In this document: piece by piece, positions 18,649-27,747 of the stretch
How positions within the stretch are numbered: position 1 is the stretch's first letter
Layout: the number at the start of each line of letters is the position of its first letter
NCBI RefSeq assembly: GCF_040530035.1
Contig: NZ_JBEWCD010000001.1
Coordinates: forward strand, 2,356,001 to 2,420,000
DNA from: Roseibium sp. HPY-6
GTDB taxonomy: Bacteria; Pseudomonadota; Alphaproteobacteria; Rhizobiales; Stappiaceae
Length of the DNA: 64,000 nt
Reading direction: 5' to 3'
The notes under the pieces: generated by a model
Seen by the model: only the letters and a program-made list of their open reading frames with translations
Told to the model about the DNA's origin: nothing
Database searches by the model: none
Made by a program: the position numbers and the translations under genes

Positions 18649-19602
18649 TTATACCCGCTCGATGATGCGTTCGCCGAAGAGGCCCTGGGGCCGGAACAGA
18701 AGGAAGATCAGGGCGATGATATAGGCGAGCCAGGATTCGATGCCGCCGCCGACAAGGCCGCCCCAGTAGAGTTCGCCGATCTTCTCGCCGAACCCTATGA
18801 TAAGCCCGCCGACGATGGCGCCCGGAATGGATGTGAACCCGCCCAGAATAAGCACCGGCAGCGCCTTGAAGGCCACGATTTCCAGCGCGAACGAGACATC
18901 CGAACGAGCGCCCCACATGATGCCGGTGGCAAGCGCGACGAGACCGGCCGCGAACCAGACGATCGCCCAGATCTGGTTCAGCGAAATGCCGACGGAAAGA
19001 GCTGCCTGGTGATCATCGGCCACCGCCCTCAGCGCCCGGCCGATCCGGGTCTTGTTGAAGAAGATGCCGAGCGCTGCAACCATCAGCACCGCAATCACCG
19101 CAGCGGCGATATCGATATGCTGCAGGATAACAAGACCACGCTCGCCAAATTCGATTGCTGTCGACCCGGTCGGCAATCCGAGTTCCTCGGTAATCATCTG
19201 TTTCGGCTCGCCGCCGAAGACGAATTCCCCGAACCCGATCAGGAAGTAGGTCAGGCCGATTGTCGCCATCAGCAGAATAATGTCGGGCTGGTTGACGAGC
19301 GGCCGCATGACGACCCGCTCCACGCCATAGGCGAGGATGCCCATCGCTCCGATCGTCAGGGCAAGGGCAAGATAGGCGGGGACGCCGTTCTCATTGAGGC
19401 CGACAAGTGTCAGCCCGGCGAACACCACCATAATGCCCTGCGCGAAGTTGAAAACGCCCGATGCCTTGAAGATCAGAACGAATCCAAGCGCGATCAGCGC
19501 GTAGAGAATACCGGCGACAAAGCCTTCCCACAGCACCTGAAGAAAGAAATCCGGCATATCGTACATCTGCACGAAGGGATCGATGAATATGTCGTAAAGC
19601 AT
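18649..19602 (-). CDS. Branched-chain-type ABC transporter permease (LivH-like)
   Basis: The 317-residue partner permease of LivM. It has about eight hydrophobic spans, the LivH-type region GILYALIALGFVLIFKASGV leading to FNFAQGIMVVFAG, and the loop TRIGRALRAVADDHQAALSV, which contacts the ATPases. GGGGGAGAAGAACC just ahead of the ATG is a strong ribosome-binding site. It lies between livG (13 bases upstream) and livM (2 bases downstream). Substrate is not readable from the permease. Confidence 0.93.
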   Translation of the reverse strand: MLYDIFIDPFVQMYDMPDFFLQVLWEGFVAGILYALIALGFVLIFKASGVFNFAQGIMVVFAGLTLVGLNENGVPAYLALALTIGAMGILAYGVERVVMRPLVNQPDIILLMATIGLTYFLIGFGEFVFGGEPKQMITEELGLPTGSTAIEFGERGLVILQHIDIAAAVIAVLMVAALGIFFNKTRIGRALRAVADDHQAALSVGISLNQIWAIVWFAAGLVALATGIMWGARSDVSFALEIVAFKALPVLILGGFTSIPGAIVGGLIIGFGEKIGELYWGGLVGGGIESWLAYIIALIFLLFRPQGLFGERIIERV

Positions 19603-19615
19603 GGTTCTTCTCCCC

Positions 19616-20443
19616 CTAGTGGCTCACGCCGAGATACGCATCGATCACATTCTGGTCTGCCTGCACGTCTTCGGGCGGACCGTCTGCGATTTTCTTGCCG
19701 TAGTCCAGAACGACCACCCGGTCGGAGAGGTCCATGACAACGCCCATGTCGTGTTCGATCAGCGCGATTGTCGTACCGAATTCCTGGTTCACATCGATGA
19801 TGAACCGGCTCATGTCTTCTTTTTCTTCCAGGTTCATGCCGGCCATCGGTTCATCGAGCAAAAGAAGATCCGGTTCCATGGCGAGCGCACGGCCAAGCTC
19901 GACGCGCTTTTGCAGACCATAGGGAAGACGCCCGACCGGTGTTTTGCGGATCGCCTGGATTTCGAGGAAATCGATGATCTCCTCCACCTTCTTGCGGTGT
20001 TCAATTTCCTCACGCTCCGCCGGACCGCGCCAGATCAGCTGCCAGAAGAAATTGCGGTGCATTTTCAGGGAACGGCCGGACATGATGTTGTCGAGCGTCG
20101 TCATGCCTTTGAAAAGTGCAACATTCTGGAACGTGCGCGCGATGCCCTGGCTGGCTGCCTCATAGGGCTTCATCTTGCGCCGCTCCTTGCCTTGCCAGGT
20201 GATCGTGCCCTGCTGGGGATGGTAAAACCCGTTGATGACATTCAGCATCGAGGTCTTGCCGGCACCGTTGGGGCCAATGATCGCGCGGATCTCCCCCTTC
20301 AGGATGTCGAAGGAAATGTCGGTAATCGCCTTCACGCCGCCGAAGGACAGCGACACGTTGTCGACCCGGAGCAACTCCTCGCGCGGGGCCGCTTCGGCAA
20401 CGCTGGCGGGTCCAGCACTCATATCCGCTGCAAAGGCATTCAT
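19616..20443 (-). CDS. Branched-chain-type ABC transporter ATP-binding protein (LivG-like)
   Basis: The second ATPase of the importer, 275 residues. It contains LSFGGVKAITDISFDI, Walker A GPNGAGKTSMLN, the LivG-typical GIARTFQNVALFKGMTTLDN, a signature region with YGLQKRVELGRALAMEPDL (divergent from LSGGQ, as in many of these ligase-linked LivG proteins), Walker B LLLLDEPMAGMNLEEKED and IEHDMGVVMDLSDRVVVLDYG. Its ATG overlaps the stop codon of the upstream acyl-CoA ligase by four bases, which ties ligase and importer together at the translational level. Confidence 0.93.
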   Translation of the reverse strand: MNAFAADMSAGPASVAEAAPREELLRVDNVSLSFGGVKAITDISFDILKGEIRAIIGPNGAGKTSMLNVINGFYHPQQGTITWQGKERRKMKPYEAASQGIARTFQNVALFKGMTTLDNIMSGRSLKMHRNFFWQLIWRGPAEREEIEHRKKVEEIIDFLEIQAIRKTPVGRLPYGLQKRVELGRALAMEPDLLLLDEPMAGMNLEEKEDMSRFIIDVNQEFGTTIALIEHDMGVVMDLSDRVVVLDYGKKIADGPPEDVQADQNVIDAYLGVSH

Positions 20444-22425
20444 TCGGCGGCCTCCTGAAGTCCCTTGCCGGCGTCGTGGGCTTCCATATCCCGGATCTCG
20501 ACAGTCGCCTCGATCGCCCCTTTACGGCCGTCTTCGAACGTCACTTCGGTGCGCACATGTTTCGACGTCGATCCGTCGTAAAGTGCCTCGATCAGGGGCG
20601 CGTAGCGATCCGCAATGAAGGAACGCCGCACTTTTTGCGTACGCGTCAGTTCGCCGTCGTCGGCATCCAGTTCCTTATGCAGGATCAGGAAACGCTTGAT
20701 CTGGGCACCGGCCATCATCGGTTCGCTCGAAAGATCCCGGTTGACCTGGTCGACATGGCTTTCGACCATCGCATAGACGTCAGGATGCGCCGCCAGTTCC
20801 TGGTAGGACGCGTAATTGACGTTGTTTCGCTCCGCCCAGGAACCGACTGCTGTCAGATCGATATTGAGAAAGACCGCGACCATGTCACGCTCGTGACCGA
20901 AAGCGACCGCTTCCTTGATGTTGGGGAAGAACTTCAGCTTGTTTTCGATATATTTCGGCGCAAACAAGGACCCGTCATTCAGTTTGCCGACGTCCTTGGC
21001 GCGGTCGATGATCTTCAGGTGGCCGTTGTCGGCGATGATCCCGGCATCGCCCGTATGCACCCAACCGTCGCTGGTCTTGGTCTTTTCCGTTGCTTCGTCG
21101 TTCTTGAAGTAACCGACAAAGACGCCCGGCGAGCGATACATGACCTCGCCGCTGTCGGCGATCTTGAGTTCAACATCAGGTGCCGGCTTGCCGACCGTGT
21201 CGCCGAAGATCTCGCCGTCCGGCTGAAGCGTGATATAAACGCTGGCTTCGGTCTGACCGTAAAGCTGTTTCAGGTTGAGACCGAGCGCGCGATAGAATCG
21301 GAATATTTCCGGGCCGATTGCTTCCCCGGCGGTGTAGCCGACCTTCATGCGGGTCAGGCCCATCCGATTCTTGAGCGGTCCGTAGACCAGGAATTCGCCA
21401 AGCCTGTAGAGAACGCGATCCCCGAACGCGACCTCTTCTCCGTTCAGGATCTTTTCACCCACCTTGCGGGCGATATTCATGAAAAAATCGAACATCGCGC
21501 GCTTGGTTTTGCCCGCGTCCTCCATGCGCACCATGATCTGGGTGAGCATGTTTTCAAAGACGCGCGGCGGTGCGAAGAAATAGGTCGGTGCGATTTCCCG
21601 GCGGTCGACGTCGATCGTGTCCATGCCTTCCGGGCAATTGACGCAGTATCCCGCCGTGAAGGCCTGCGCGAGCGAGAACACATGATCGCCGATCCACGCC
21701 ATCGGCAGATAGGCAAGCACTTCTTCGGTTTCGTCCAGATGATCGAAAACGTTGGCATTGCGCGCGGAAACAGCAAGATTATCGAAAGACAACATCACGC
21801 CTTTCGGACGGCCTGTTGTCCCCGACGTGTAGAGCATCACGGCAATGTCCGAACCCTTGCCACCGGAGAACCCGTCCGACCATTGTGCGGCAAGAGCAGC
21901 GTCATTTGCCTGGAGCTGCCGCCCCTTCTCCTGGACCGTTTCATAGCCGTGAAGATGCGTATGATCGTAGTCACGAAGCCCGCGCACCTCGTCGTATATG
22001 ATGTTGGTAAGGGTCGGCACTTCGTCGGACATCGACAGCAGCTTGTCGACCTGTTCCTGATCCTCAACAACCGCGAACTTCACTTCCGCATGGCCGAGGA
22101 CATAGGCCATCTCTTCGGCCACGGAGTCCGAATAAACCGGGACCGGCACCGCACCGAGTGCCTGTGCGGCAACCATCGCCCAGTACAGGCGGGGACGGTT
22201 CGCCCCAACGATGGCAACCTTGTCACCAGCACCAAGTCCGAGAGATTTCAGTCCGATTGAAAAAGCACGGATTTCCTCACACACCTCGGACCAGGTCCAG
22301 CTTTGCCAGATCCCGAAATCCTTTTCCCGGAAGGCTGTCCGGGCCCCGAAAACCTTTGCATTGTGCAAAAGGATCTTCGGAAAGGTGTCTTCACCGTGCG
22401 ACGAAGCGCTGGCCGACCCTACCAT
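20440..22425 (-). CDS. Long-chain acyl-CoA synthetase-like AMP-binding protein
   Basis: A 661-residue adenylate-forming ligase of the FadD15/long-chain acyl-CoA synthetase type, which makes an acyl-AMP and then an acyl-CoA. I chose the ATG at 22425 (MVGSASASSHGED). Motifs include the P-loop MLYTSGTTGRPKGVML, LAYLPMAWIGDHVF, GYTAGEAIGPEIF, LYGQTEASVYIT, and the hinge GDAGIIADNGHLKIIDRAKD followed by the terminal KVRRSFIADRY. It is the first gene of the liv transcription unit and overlaps livG by four bases. Known homologues occur at the head of such Liv clusters; substrate identity is unresolved. Confidence 0.92.
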   Translation of the reverse strand: MVGSASASSHGEDTFPKILLHNAKVFGARTAFREKDFGIWQSWTWSEVCEEIRAFSIGLKSLGLGAGDKVAIVGANRPRLYWAMVAAQALGAVPVPVYSDSVAEEMAYVLGHAEVKFAVVEDQEQVDKLLSMSDEVPTLTNIIYDEVRGLRDYDHTHLHGYETVQEKGRQLQANDAALAAQWSDGFSGGKGSDIAVMLYTSGTTGRPKGVMLSFDNLAVSARNANVFDHLDETEEVLAYLPMAWIGDHVFSLAQAFTAGYCVNCPEGMDTIDVDRREIAPTYFFAPPRVFENMLTQIMVRMEDAGKTKRAMFDFFMNIARKVGEKILNGEEVAFGDRVLYRLGEFLVYGPLKNRMGLTRMKVGYTAGEAIGPEIFRFYRALGLNLKQLYGQTEASVYITLQPDGEIFGDTVGKPAPDVELKIADSGEVMYRSPGVFVGYFKNDEATEKTKTSDGWVHTGDAGIIADNGHLKIIDRAKDVGKLNDGSLFAPKYIENKLKFFPNIKEAVAFGHERDMVAVFLNIDLTAVGSWAERNNVNYASYQELAAHPDVYAMVESHVDQVNRDLSSEPMMAGAQIKRFLILHKELDADDGELTRTQKVRRSFIADRYAPLIEALYDGSTSKHVRTEVTFEDGRKGAIEATVEIRDMEAHDAGKGLQEAAE

Positions 22426-22785
22426 TACTCGTTTCTTCCCCTTGGATCGTCCGCAGCAGCCTTCAGGCTTATCTGGAACGGTCCTTTTTCTGTTTAGCCG
22501 AAGCACTCGTAAAAGTAGCACATCGGTCCGGAAGGCGCCCCTTTGCGGGGTCGTTCATTCTCAGGATATGAAACAAGCTGCCGGGCAAAGCTTCAACAGG
22601 TAATTTGTCGAACGATGGCCCAAGACTCATTTCAAAATCCGTTGTTTGGGACGTTAGCCACGCCGATTTGCAGCAATATGATCCAATTATTTCGAAATGT
22701 TGCATTCGCGCTGCACATGCGAAACGACCGGGAAAGAGGCGCAGAAACCGGGGAGTTTTTCCTCAAAGACGCAACAAAATCATCA
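22426..22785. other. Intergenic region holding the promoter of the ligase-liv unit
   Basis: This 360-base stretch lies between the end of the LacI-type gene and the start of the ligase gene, both on the minus strand. It should carry the promoter of the seven-gene unit. I found no convincing operator palindrome, hairpin or short gene in it. Confidence 0.4.
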
Positions 22786-23814
22786 TCAGAGTTTTGCTGC
22801 CGTGCTCTTGCGCACCACCAGCCAGGGCTCCAGTTGCACGCTTTCCTGATCCGGATGGCCGCCTTCAAGAAGTTTGACCAGAAGTTTCGCGGCCTGTTCG
22901 CCCACAGCCCTGCGTGGCTGATGAACCGAAGTCAGAGGCGGCACGAAATGTCCGGAAATGTCGATGTCATCGAAGCCGACCAGGGACACTTCATCGGGAA
23001 CACGAACGCCTGCTTCGTTCAAGGTGGAGATAAAACCGAAAGCGCTTCGATCGCTTGCGCAGAAGACGGCCGTCGGCCGGTCCGCGAGATCGAGCCAGGC
23101 CCTGGCGGCCCTTTCGCCTGCATTCAGCGTGTAATCCCCCTGAAAAACCCACGCACTGTCCGGATCAAGTCCGCCTTCAGCCAAAGCCGCCTGAAAGCCC
23201 TCAAGCCGGTCTCTCCCCGGTTTGTGGGTCAAGAGCCCGGTGACGTGGCCGATATTGGTGTGCCCGTGCTCCAGGAGATGCGTCACGGCCAGCCGAGCAC
23301 CCATGAGATTGTCGACTACGGCAATCGGAACAGCGGGATCGTCGCTCCATTCACCACAGGTCACGATCGGGGGCATCTTCGGGTTTATTGATCTGATCTC
23401 GGAGATTGAGAGATGCCCATCGAGAATGACGATCCCGTCGCAATTGTTCTTGCTTAGGACATCGCTGATTCTGGGACGCGACATCGACGGCTTACGCGTA
23501 TCGGCAATAAGAACCTTCAGGTTCTTGCCGGCACAGACGGTTTCAATACCTTGGAGAATATTGGAAAAGTGAGAGTTTCCGATGTCGGGGACCAATGCGA
23601 CGATCGTGCCCGTGTCCCGGCGCCTCAGATTCCGAGCCGCGTGGTTGAGCACATAGCCGGTTTCTTCAACAGCCCTGCTGACTTTGTCGCGCGTCTTTTT
23701 CGAAACCCGCTCAGGTGATGACAACGCCCGGCTGACAGTTGCCGTGGAAACTTTCGCCGCACGCGCGACGTCCTGTACAGTTGGGTTTGTCTTTTTGGGT
23801 TCCGATTTGGTCAT
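22786..23814 (-). CDS. LacI-family transcriptional regulator
   Basis: A 342-residue repressor of the LacI/GalR family. The N-terminal helix-turn-helix reads TVQDVARAAKVSTATVSRAL, followed by the hinge helix region and a sugar-binding-protein-like effector domain (TIVALVPDIGNSHFSNILQG, TNIGHVTGLLTHKPGRDRLE, DEVSLVGFDDIDISGHFVPP and the closing LTSVHQPRRAVGEQAAKLLV). It lies upstream of the ligase-liv unit and downstream of a GntR gene, all on the minus strand. Which neighbour it controls is unknown; LacI proteins usually act on sugar genes, and no sugar gene is adjacent. Confidence 0.93.
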   Translation of the reverse strand: MTKSEPKKTNPTVQDVARAAKVSTATVSRALSSPERVSKKTRDKVSRAVEETGYVLNHAARNLRRRDTGTIVALVPDIGNSHFSNILQGIETVCAGKNLKVLIADTRKPSMSRPRISDVLSKNNCDGIVILDGHLSISEIRSINPKMPPIVTCGEWSDDPAVPIAVVDNLMGARLAVTHLLEHGHTNIGHVTGLLTHKPGRDRLEGFQAALAEGGLDPDSAWVFQGDYTLNAGERAARAWLDLADRPTAVFCASDRSAFGFISTLNEAGVRVPDEVSLVGFDDIDISGHFVPPLTSVHQPRRAVGEQAAKLLVKLLEGGHPDQESVQLEPWLVVRKSTAAKL

Positions 23815-23829
23815 TATCGGTATTTAGCC

Positions 23830-23857
23830 GATTACGAACTGAAATCGCTACGTAATC
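23830..23857. promoter_or_regulatory. Inverted repeat ahead of the LacI-type gene
   Basis: GATTACG at 23830-23836 is mirrored by CGTAATC at 23851-23857, with 14 bases between, centred about 30 bases upstream of the start codon. This could be an autoregulatory operator. LacI sites are normally shorter and centred on CG, so the assignment is weak. Confidence 0.3.
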
Positions 23858-23934
23858 TTCAATTTCGCCTCAGAAATGCACAACCCGCTGATCAGCCACC
23901 GGGATCGGCCTTTGGGAAACAATTGCGAACGGTC

Positions 23935-24630
23935 TCAGTCAATAAAGCCAAGATATTGTTCCATCTGCGTGCAGCCGCGCTGCATATGGGCCTCAATTTC
24001 TGTCAGCATCAGATCGAGATCGTCGCCGAGTGCGAGTTGAAGGTAGCGCTGATGAGCGTCCTCGATCGGTGCTTTTCTACCATGCGCGCGCTGATGCTCG
24101 GCCAGATAAAGCTGCATGCGGCCAGCGATGCGATGCCAGCTTTCCAGGAGAAGCTTGTGCCCGCACGCCTCATAGACAAGTGAATGAAACCGGACTTCCG
24201 CCCCGCTTGATGCCACGTGATCATCAAGGCCCAATGTCTCCATAAGAGCCTTGTGCCTTGCCTCAAGCTCCTTGGTGAACGCCTCGTCCCGGCGCGCCCA
24301 GACTTCACGAAATGCAAGTGTTTCGAGCGCCGTTCTCAAGGAATAGATCTCCCGGACATCCTCCGGCGACAGCTTCAGAACGCGAGTGCCGGTGTAGGGT
24401 ATGGTTTCGATCAGGCCTTCCGCAGCGATCTGTCCCATGGCTTCCCTCAAGGGGCCCCTGCTCACACCGAAGCGGGCCGCAAGGTCGGATTCGGTAATCT
24501 GGCTGCCCGATTCGATTTCACCGCTGATGATCGCGCGCCGCAGATTGGCGGCAATCTGGTTGCTGAATGTCTCGCGCTTGATGGGCTTGACCCGGTTTTG
24601 CGACATCAGTTGCGGTTCGTTCATGGTCAT
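23935..24630 (-). CDS. GntR-family regulator with FCD ligand domain
   Basis: A ~231-residue GntR regulator of the FadR/FCD branch. The winged helix includes NQIAANLRRAIISGEIESGS and DLAARFGVSRGPLREAMGQI; the all-helical FCD domain follows with EIYSLRTALETLAFREV and the metal-ligand-type histidine segment EVRFHSLVYEACGHKLLL and later QRYLQLALGDD. Three start codons (GTG 24636, ATG 24630, ATG 24624) lie close together without a clear ribosome-binding site, so the start is approximate. It is the last gene of the amino-acid importer unit, 50 bases beyond the aminotransferase, and is the natural candidate to bind the palindrome ahead of that operon. Confidence 0.92.
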   Translation of the reverse strand: MTMNEPQLMSQNRVKPIKRETFSNQIAANLRRAIISGEIESGSQITESDLAARFGVSRGPLREAMGQIAAEGLIETIPYTGTRVLKLSPEDVREIYSLRTALETLAFREVWARRDEAFTKELEARHKALMETLGLDDHVASSGAEVRFHSLVYEACGHKLLLESWHRIAGRMQLYLAEHQRAHGRKAPIEDAHQRYLQLALGDDLDLMLTEIEAHMQRGCTQMEQYLGFID

Positions 24631-24686
24631 GTGCACTTGTTCGTTCTGCTAACGCATCTCGTTCAGGAAGAAACTTATAGCCGGTT

Positions 24687-25595
24687 CTACCGCAAGACCC
24701 AGTCCTTGTACGCTTTTTCGGCTTCCAGCGTGACGGCCCCTGGCGCGCCGCTTCCTATGATGCGCCCATCGATGCGCACCACCGGCGTTACTCCGCCAAG
24801 TGTTCCTGTAATGAAGGCTTCATCCGCCGAATAGGCCTCCGCGAGGGTGAAATCCTTTTCGTGCACGACGTTGCCGGTGTTGCGCCAGCTGTCAATCACT
24901 GCTTTTTGGGTCAAGCCCTTGAAAGAAAAGGATCCAGTCGAGGTCCAAAGCTCACGGCCTTTCACGACAAAGAAATTTGTCGAATTGCAGCTCGCAACAA
25001 ACCCGCGCGGATCAAGCATCAGCGCTTCGTCTGCGCCGGCATTGATCGCCTGGATCAGCGCCTGGATCAGATTCAGCCGGCTGTGAGAATTCAGCCGAAG
25101 ATCAAACACGTCCGGTCCGCTTGTCCGGAAGGTTGACGTGAAAAGTGAGAGACCCTTTGACTTGGTATCAGGACGGGGTGCCTTGTATTCGGCAACAATT
25201 ACAACGGTCGCCTTTCCGATGACAAACCGCGGATCCTGGTTCGGTGTGCTTTTCAGGCCGCGCGAGACCATCAGCCGGATATGCACGCCGTCGTCCATGC
25301 CGTTCACTTCCAGCGTTTGGCGGATGGCGTCCTTCAGATCCTCACGGCTCTGGCCGATATCGAGTGCAATGGAATTTGCCCCCTCAAACATGCGATCCAG
25401 ATGCGCATCCAGTTGCAGAATGCGCCCGTTGACAACGCGCAGGCCCTCCCAAACGCCATCGCCCAGGACAAACCCGCTGTCGAACACCGAAACACTGGCC
25501 TCTTGACGCGGCACAAGCCGGCCGTTGACATAGACCAGAACCTGTTCATTCCGCGGATCTGCGACATAGCTTTGCGCACTTGCAGAGTTGTTCAT
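24687..25595 (-). CDS. Class IV aminotransferase-like PLP protein
   Basis: The 302-residue chain matches the class IV fold of branched-chain and D-amino-acid aminotransferases: VYVNGRLVPRQEASVSVFD, GLRVVNGRILQLDAHLDRM, ADEALMLDPRGFVASCNSTNFFVV, and SADEAFITGTLGGVTPV near the end. In well-known members the PLP-binding lysine sits three or four residues before the Asn of a K-x-x-N segment; here the corresponding region reads NSHSRLN (residues 169-175), with Arg or Ser where Lys is expected. The gene lies between the importer ATPase and the GntR regulator, so it probably acts on the imported amino acid. Whether it is an active transaminase is uncertain. Confidence 0.85.
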   Translation of the reverse strand: MNNSASAQSYVADPRNEQVLVYVNGRLVPRQEASVSVFDSGFVLGDGVWEGLRVVNGRILQLDAHLDRMFEGANSIALDIGQSREDLKDAIRQTLEVNGMDDGVHIRLMVSRGLKSTPNQDPRFVIGKATVVIVAEYKAPRPDTKSKGLSLFTSTFRTSGPDVFDLRLNSHSRLNLIQALIQAINAGADEALMLDPRGFVASCNSTNFFVVKGRELWTSTGSFSFKGLTQKAVIDSWRNTGNVVHEKDFTLAEAYSADEAFITGTLGGVTPVVRIDGRIIGSGAPGAVTLEAEKAYKDWVLR

Positions 25596-25618
25596 TGTTT
25601 TTGATCTCCAAAGGGCCG

Positions 25619-26392
25619 CTAGAACTGAAAGCGCCGGTGTTCCGCGAGAAACTGTTGAGTGATGGGGCGCTGCGGATTTTTCAGAACTTCATCCGGTGTG
25701 CCGCTTTCGTAAATGCCGCCTTCGGCAAGGAAGAGTATCCGCGTCGCGAAATGGTAGGCAAAGCCGATTTCGTGGGTCACGAGCAGCATCGTGCGGCCTT
25801 CGTTTGCGAGTTGCTCGATCACCCCGAGCACTTCACCAACCAGCGCCGGATCGAGCGCGGATGTCGGCTCGTCGAACAAGAGGATTTCAGGGTCCATGGC
25901 CAGCGCCCGCGCGATAGCGACCCGCTGCTTCTGCCCACCGGATAGGCGCGAGGGAAAGGAATCGGCCTTGTCCGCGAGCCCGACGCGCCTGAGTTCCGCG
26001 ACGGCCCGTTCATGCGCTTTTTGCGACGGGACGCCGCGAACGGTCTTCAAACCCTCGGCAACATTGCCCGCCACCGTCATGTGCGGAAACAGATTGAATT
26101 GCTGAAACACCATGCCGACGCGCTGGCGAAGGGTGCACAGTTCGCGTTCCGAAAACCGCATGTCGCCCGAACGCGACAGCTCGCCGACAGGATCGCCGTC
26201 GATCTCGAGCCGTCCCTCGCTCGGCGTTTCAAGCACGTTGATACAGCGCAGCAGCGTGCTCTTGCCGGATCCGGAAGCACCTAAAATGGCAATGCGGTCG
26301 CCCGCCATGACGTCAAGATCAACATCCGAAAACACGTTAAGGGAACCGAAATGTTTGCCGAAACCGGACAGTCTGAGAACAGGTGCGTTCAC
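25619..26392 (-). CDS. Polar amino-acid ABC transporter ATP-binding protein
   Basis: The 257-residue ATPase of a PAAT-type importer. It has Walker A GASGSGKSTLLRC, the family-typical VGMVFQQFNLFPHMTV, signature RLSGGQKQRVAIARALAMDP, Walker B ILLFDEPTSALDPALVGEVL and the H-loop VTHEIGFAYH. It begins with GTG two bases after the upstream permease stop and precedes the aminotransferase by 23 bases. The best matches by motif are glutamine/histidine-type importers; the real substrate is not known. Confidence 0.94.
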   Translation of the reverse strand: MNAPVLRLSGFGKHFGSLNVFSDVDLDVMAGDRIAILGASGSGKSTLLRCINVLETPSEGRLEIDGDPVGELSRSGDMRFSERELCTLRQRVGMVFQQFNLFPHMTVAGNVAEGLKTVRGVPSQKAHERAVAELRRVGLADKADSFPSRLSGGQKQRVAIARALAMDPEILLFDEPTSALDPALVGEVLGVIEQLANEGRTMLLVTHEIGFAYHFATRILFLAEGGIYESGTPDEVLKNPQRPITQQFLAEHRRFQF

Positions 26393-26394
26393 GT

Positions 26395-27060
26395 TCAGTC
26401 ACTCCGTGCAAGGTGACGCTCGAGCGCGTAGGTCAGACGCACGATCGGATAAAGGATGATGAGGAAGATCGCCGCGATGACGGTGTAAACCTCGAGCGGA
26501 TTGAAACTGAGCGACGCAATCAGCTTGCCCTGCTGCAAAAGCTCGACATAGGCGACGACGGACGCCAGGGTTGTCATCTTGAAAATCTCGACGCCTCTGT
26601 TCGTCAAAGCCGGGATGATGCGTCTGATGGCTTGCGGCAGGATCACCCGGCGCAGGGTCTGAAGCCCGTTCATGCCGATCGCCTTCGCAGCTTCCCACTG
26701 GCCGGGCTCGATGGATTGGATGCCGCCGCGATAGATTTCCGCCGAGTAGGCAGCAGAGTTCAGCGAAATCCCGAGAATAGCAGCGAGAAAGGGCCCGATC
26801 TCGATCGGCACGATGATCGGCAGCGCGTAATAGAACCAGAGTATTTGCACCAGAACCGGCGTATTCCGGAAAAACTCCACGAAAGCGGTCGACAGCCAGC
26901 GAATGAGCCGGTTTTGCGAGCGTCTCCCAAGAGCGATGATGAGCCCAAGCCCCATGCCGAGCACGAGACAGACAACGAACAGCCTCAGTGTCCCGGCTGC
27001 GCCGATGGCAAGCGCCCACCAGTTGTCGAAGACGTCCTGGAAGTTCCAGATGTAGTTCAT
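26395..27060 (-). CDS. Polar amino-acid ABC transporter permease
   Basis: A 221-residue inner-membrane permease of the HisMQ/GlnP type with about five spans. It carries ALAIGAAGTLRLFVVCLVLGM, the NTPVLVQILWFYYALPI segment and the EAA loop GQWEAAKAIGMNGLQTLRRV followed by ILPQAIRRIIPAL. The ATG overlaps the stop of the other permease by four bases, so the two are made together, as expected for a heterodimeric channel. Confidence 0.94.
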   Translation of the reverse strand: MNYIWNFQDVFDNWWALAIGAAGTLRLFVVCLVLGMGLGLIIALGRRSQNRLIRWLSTAFVEFFRNTPVLVQILWFYYALPIIVPIEIGPFLAAILGISLNSAAYSAEIYRGGIQSIEPGQWEAAKAIGMNGLQTLRRVILPQAIRRIIPALTNRGVEIFKMTTLASVVAYVELLQQGKLIASLSFNPLEVYTVIAAIFLIILYPIVRLTYALERHLARSD

Positions 27061-27731
27061 GGGGTGAATTCACCGCTTTTTGCAAAGCGGCGCTCCATGC
27101 GCGATGCGAGGAAACTGATGAAGGAAATCGATACGAAGTAAATCAGCGCAACGACGGTGAACACTTCGAGTGGCCTGAACGTCTTCTGGGCAAGCTCATT
27201 TGCCTGGAACAGCAGATCGGCATAGGAAACCGTTGCCACCAGCGTCGTCGTTTTCATCAGTTCGATGGAACGCTCCATCATGGACGGGAACATGCGCTTC
27301 ACCGCCTGGGGCAGGATGACCCTGCGCATACACTGATTGTAAGTCATGCCGATGGCTTTGGCCGCTTCCCACTGGCCTCTTTCAATCGAGACGATGCCGG
27401 CACGGAAGATCTCGGCAAAGAAGGCCCCGCTCTGGATCATGAAAGTCAGCGAGGCGGCCAGGAATGGCGTCATCTCGATCGAAAGAACGATCGGCAGGCC
27501 GAAATAGAACCAGAACAACTGCACGAGGGGTGGCGTCGTGCGGAACACTTCAATGACAATCCCCGCAGGCACCGTCAGCCAGCGCCTGTGCGACAGCCGC
27601 GCAAACGCGAGCAGCAATCCAACAACCAACCCGCCTGAAAGTGCCGTTGCTGTCAGAATGAGCGTGTTACGGAAGCCGACCAGCAGAAAGCCGCCTTCCG
27701 CAAGCACCGGTGAAAAGTCCCACTCGTACAT
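27057..27731 (-). CDS. Polar amino-acid ABC transporter permease
   Basis: The second, 224-residue permease of the importer. It shows FRNTLILTATALSGGLVVGL, FRTTPPLVQLFWFYFGLPIV and the EAA loop GQWEAAKAIGMTYNQCMRRV. It follows the binding-protein gene after 16 bases and overlaps the next permease by four. The two permeases share the same EAA motif and probably arose by duplication, which is common in this family. Confidence 0.94.
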   Translation of the reverse strand: MYEWDFSPVLAEGGFLLVGFRNTLILTATALSGGLVVGLLLAFARLSHRRWLTVPAGIVIEVFRTTPPLVQLFWFYFGLPIVLSIEMTPFLAASLTFMIQSGAFFAEIFRAGIVSIERGQWEAAKAIGMTYNQCMRRVILPQAVKRMFPSMMERSIELMKTTTLVATVSYADLLFQANELAQKTFRPLEVFTVVALIYFVSISFISFLASRMERRFAKSGEFTP

Positions 27732-27747
27732 GACCTGACCAGGTGCC

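Noticed and set aside
20476..22260. 594-codon plus-strand open frame opposite the acyl-CoA ligase
   Set aside because: The antisense ligase has all adenylate-forming motifs; the plus-strand product has none and lacks a ribosome-binding site.
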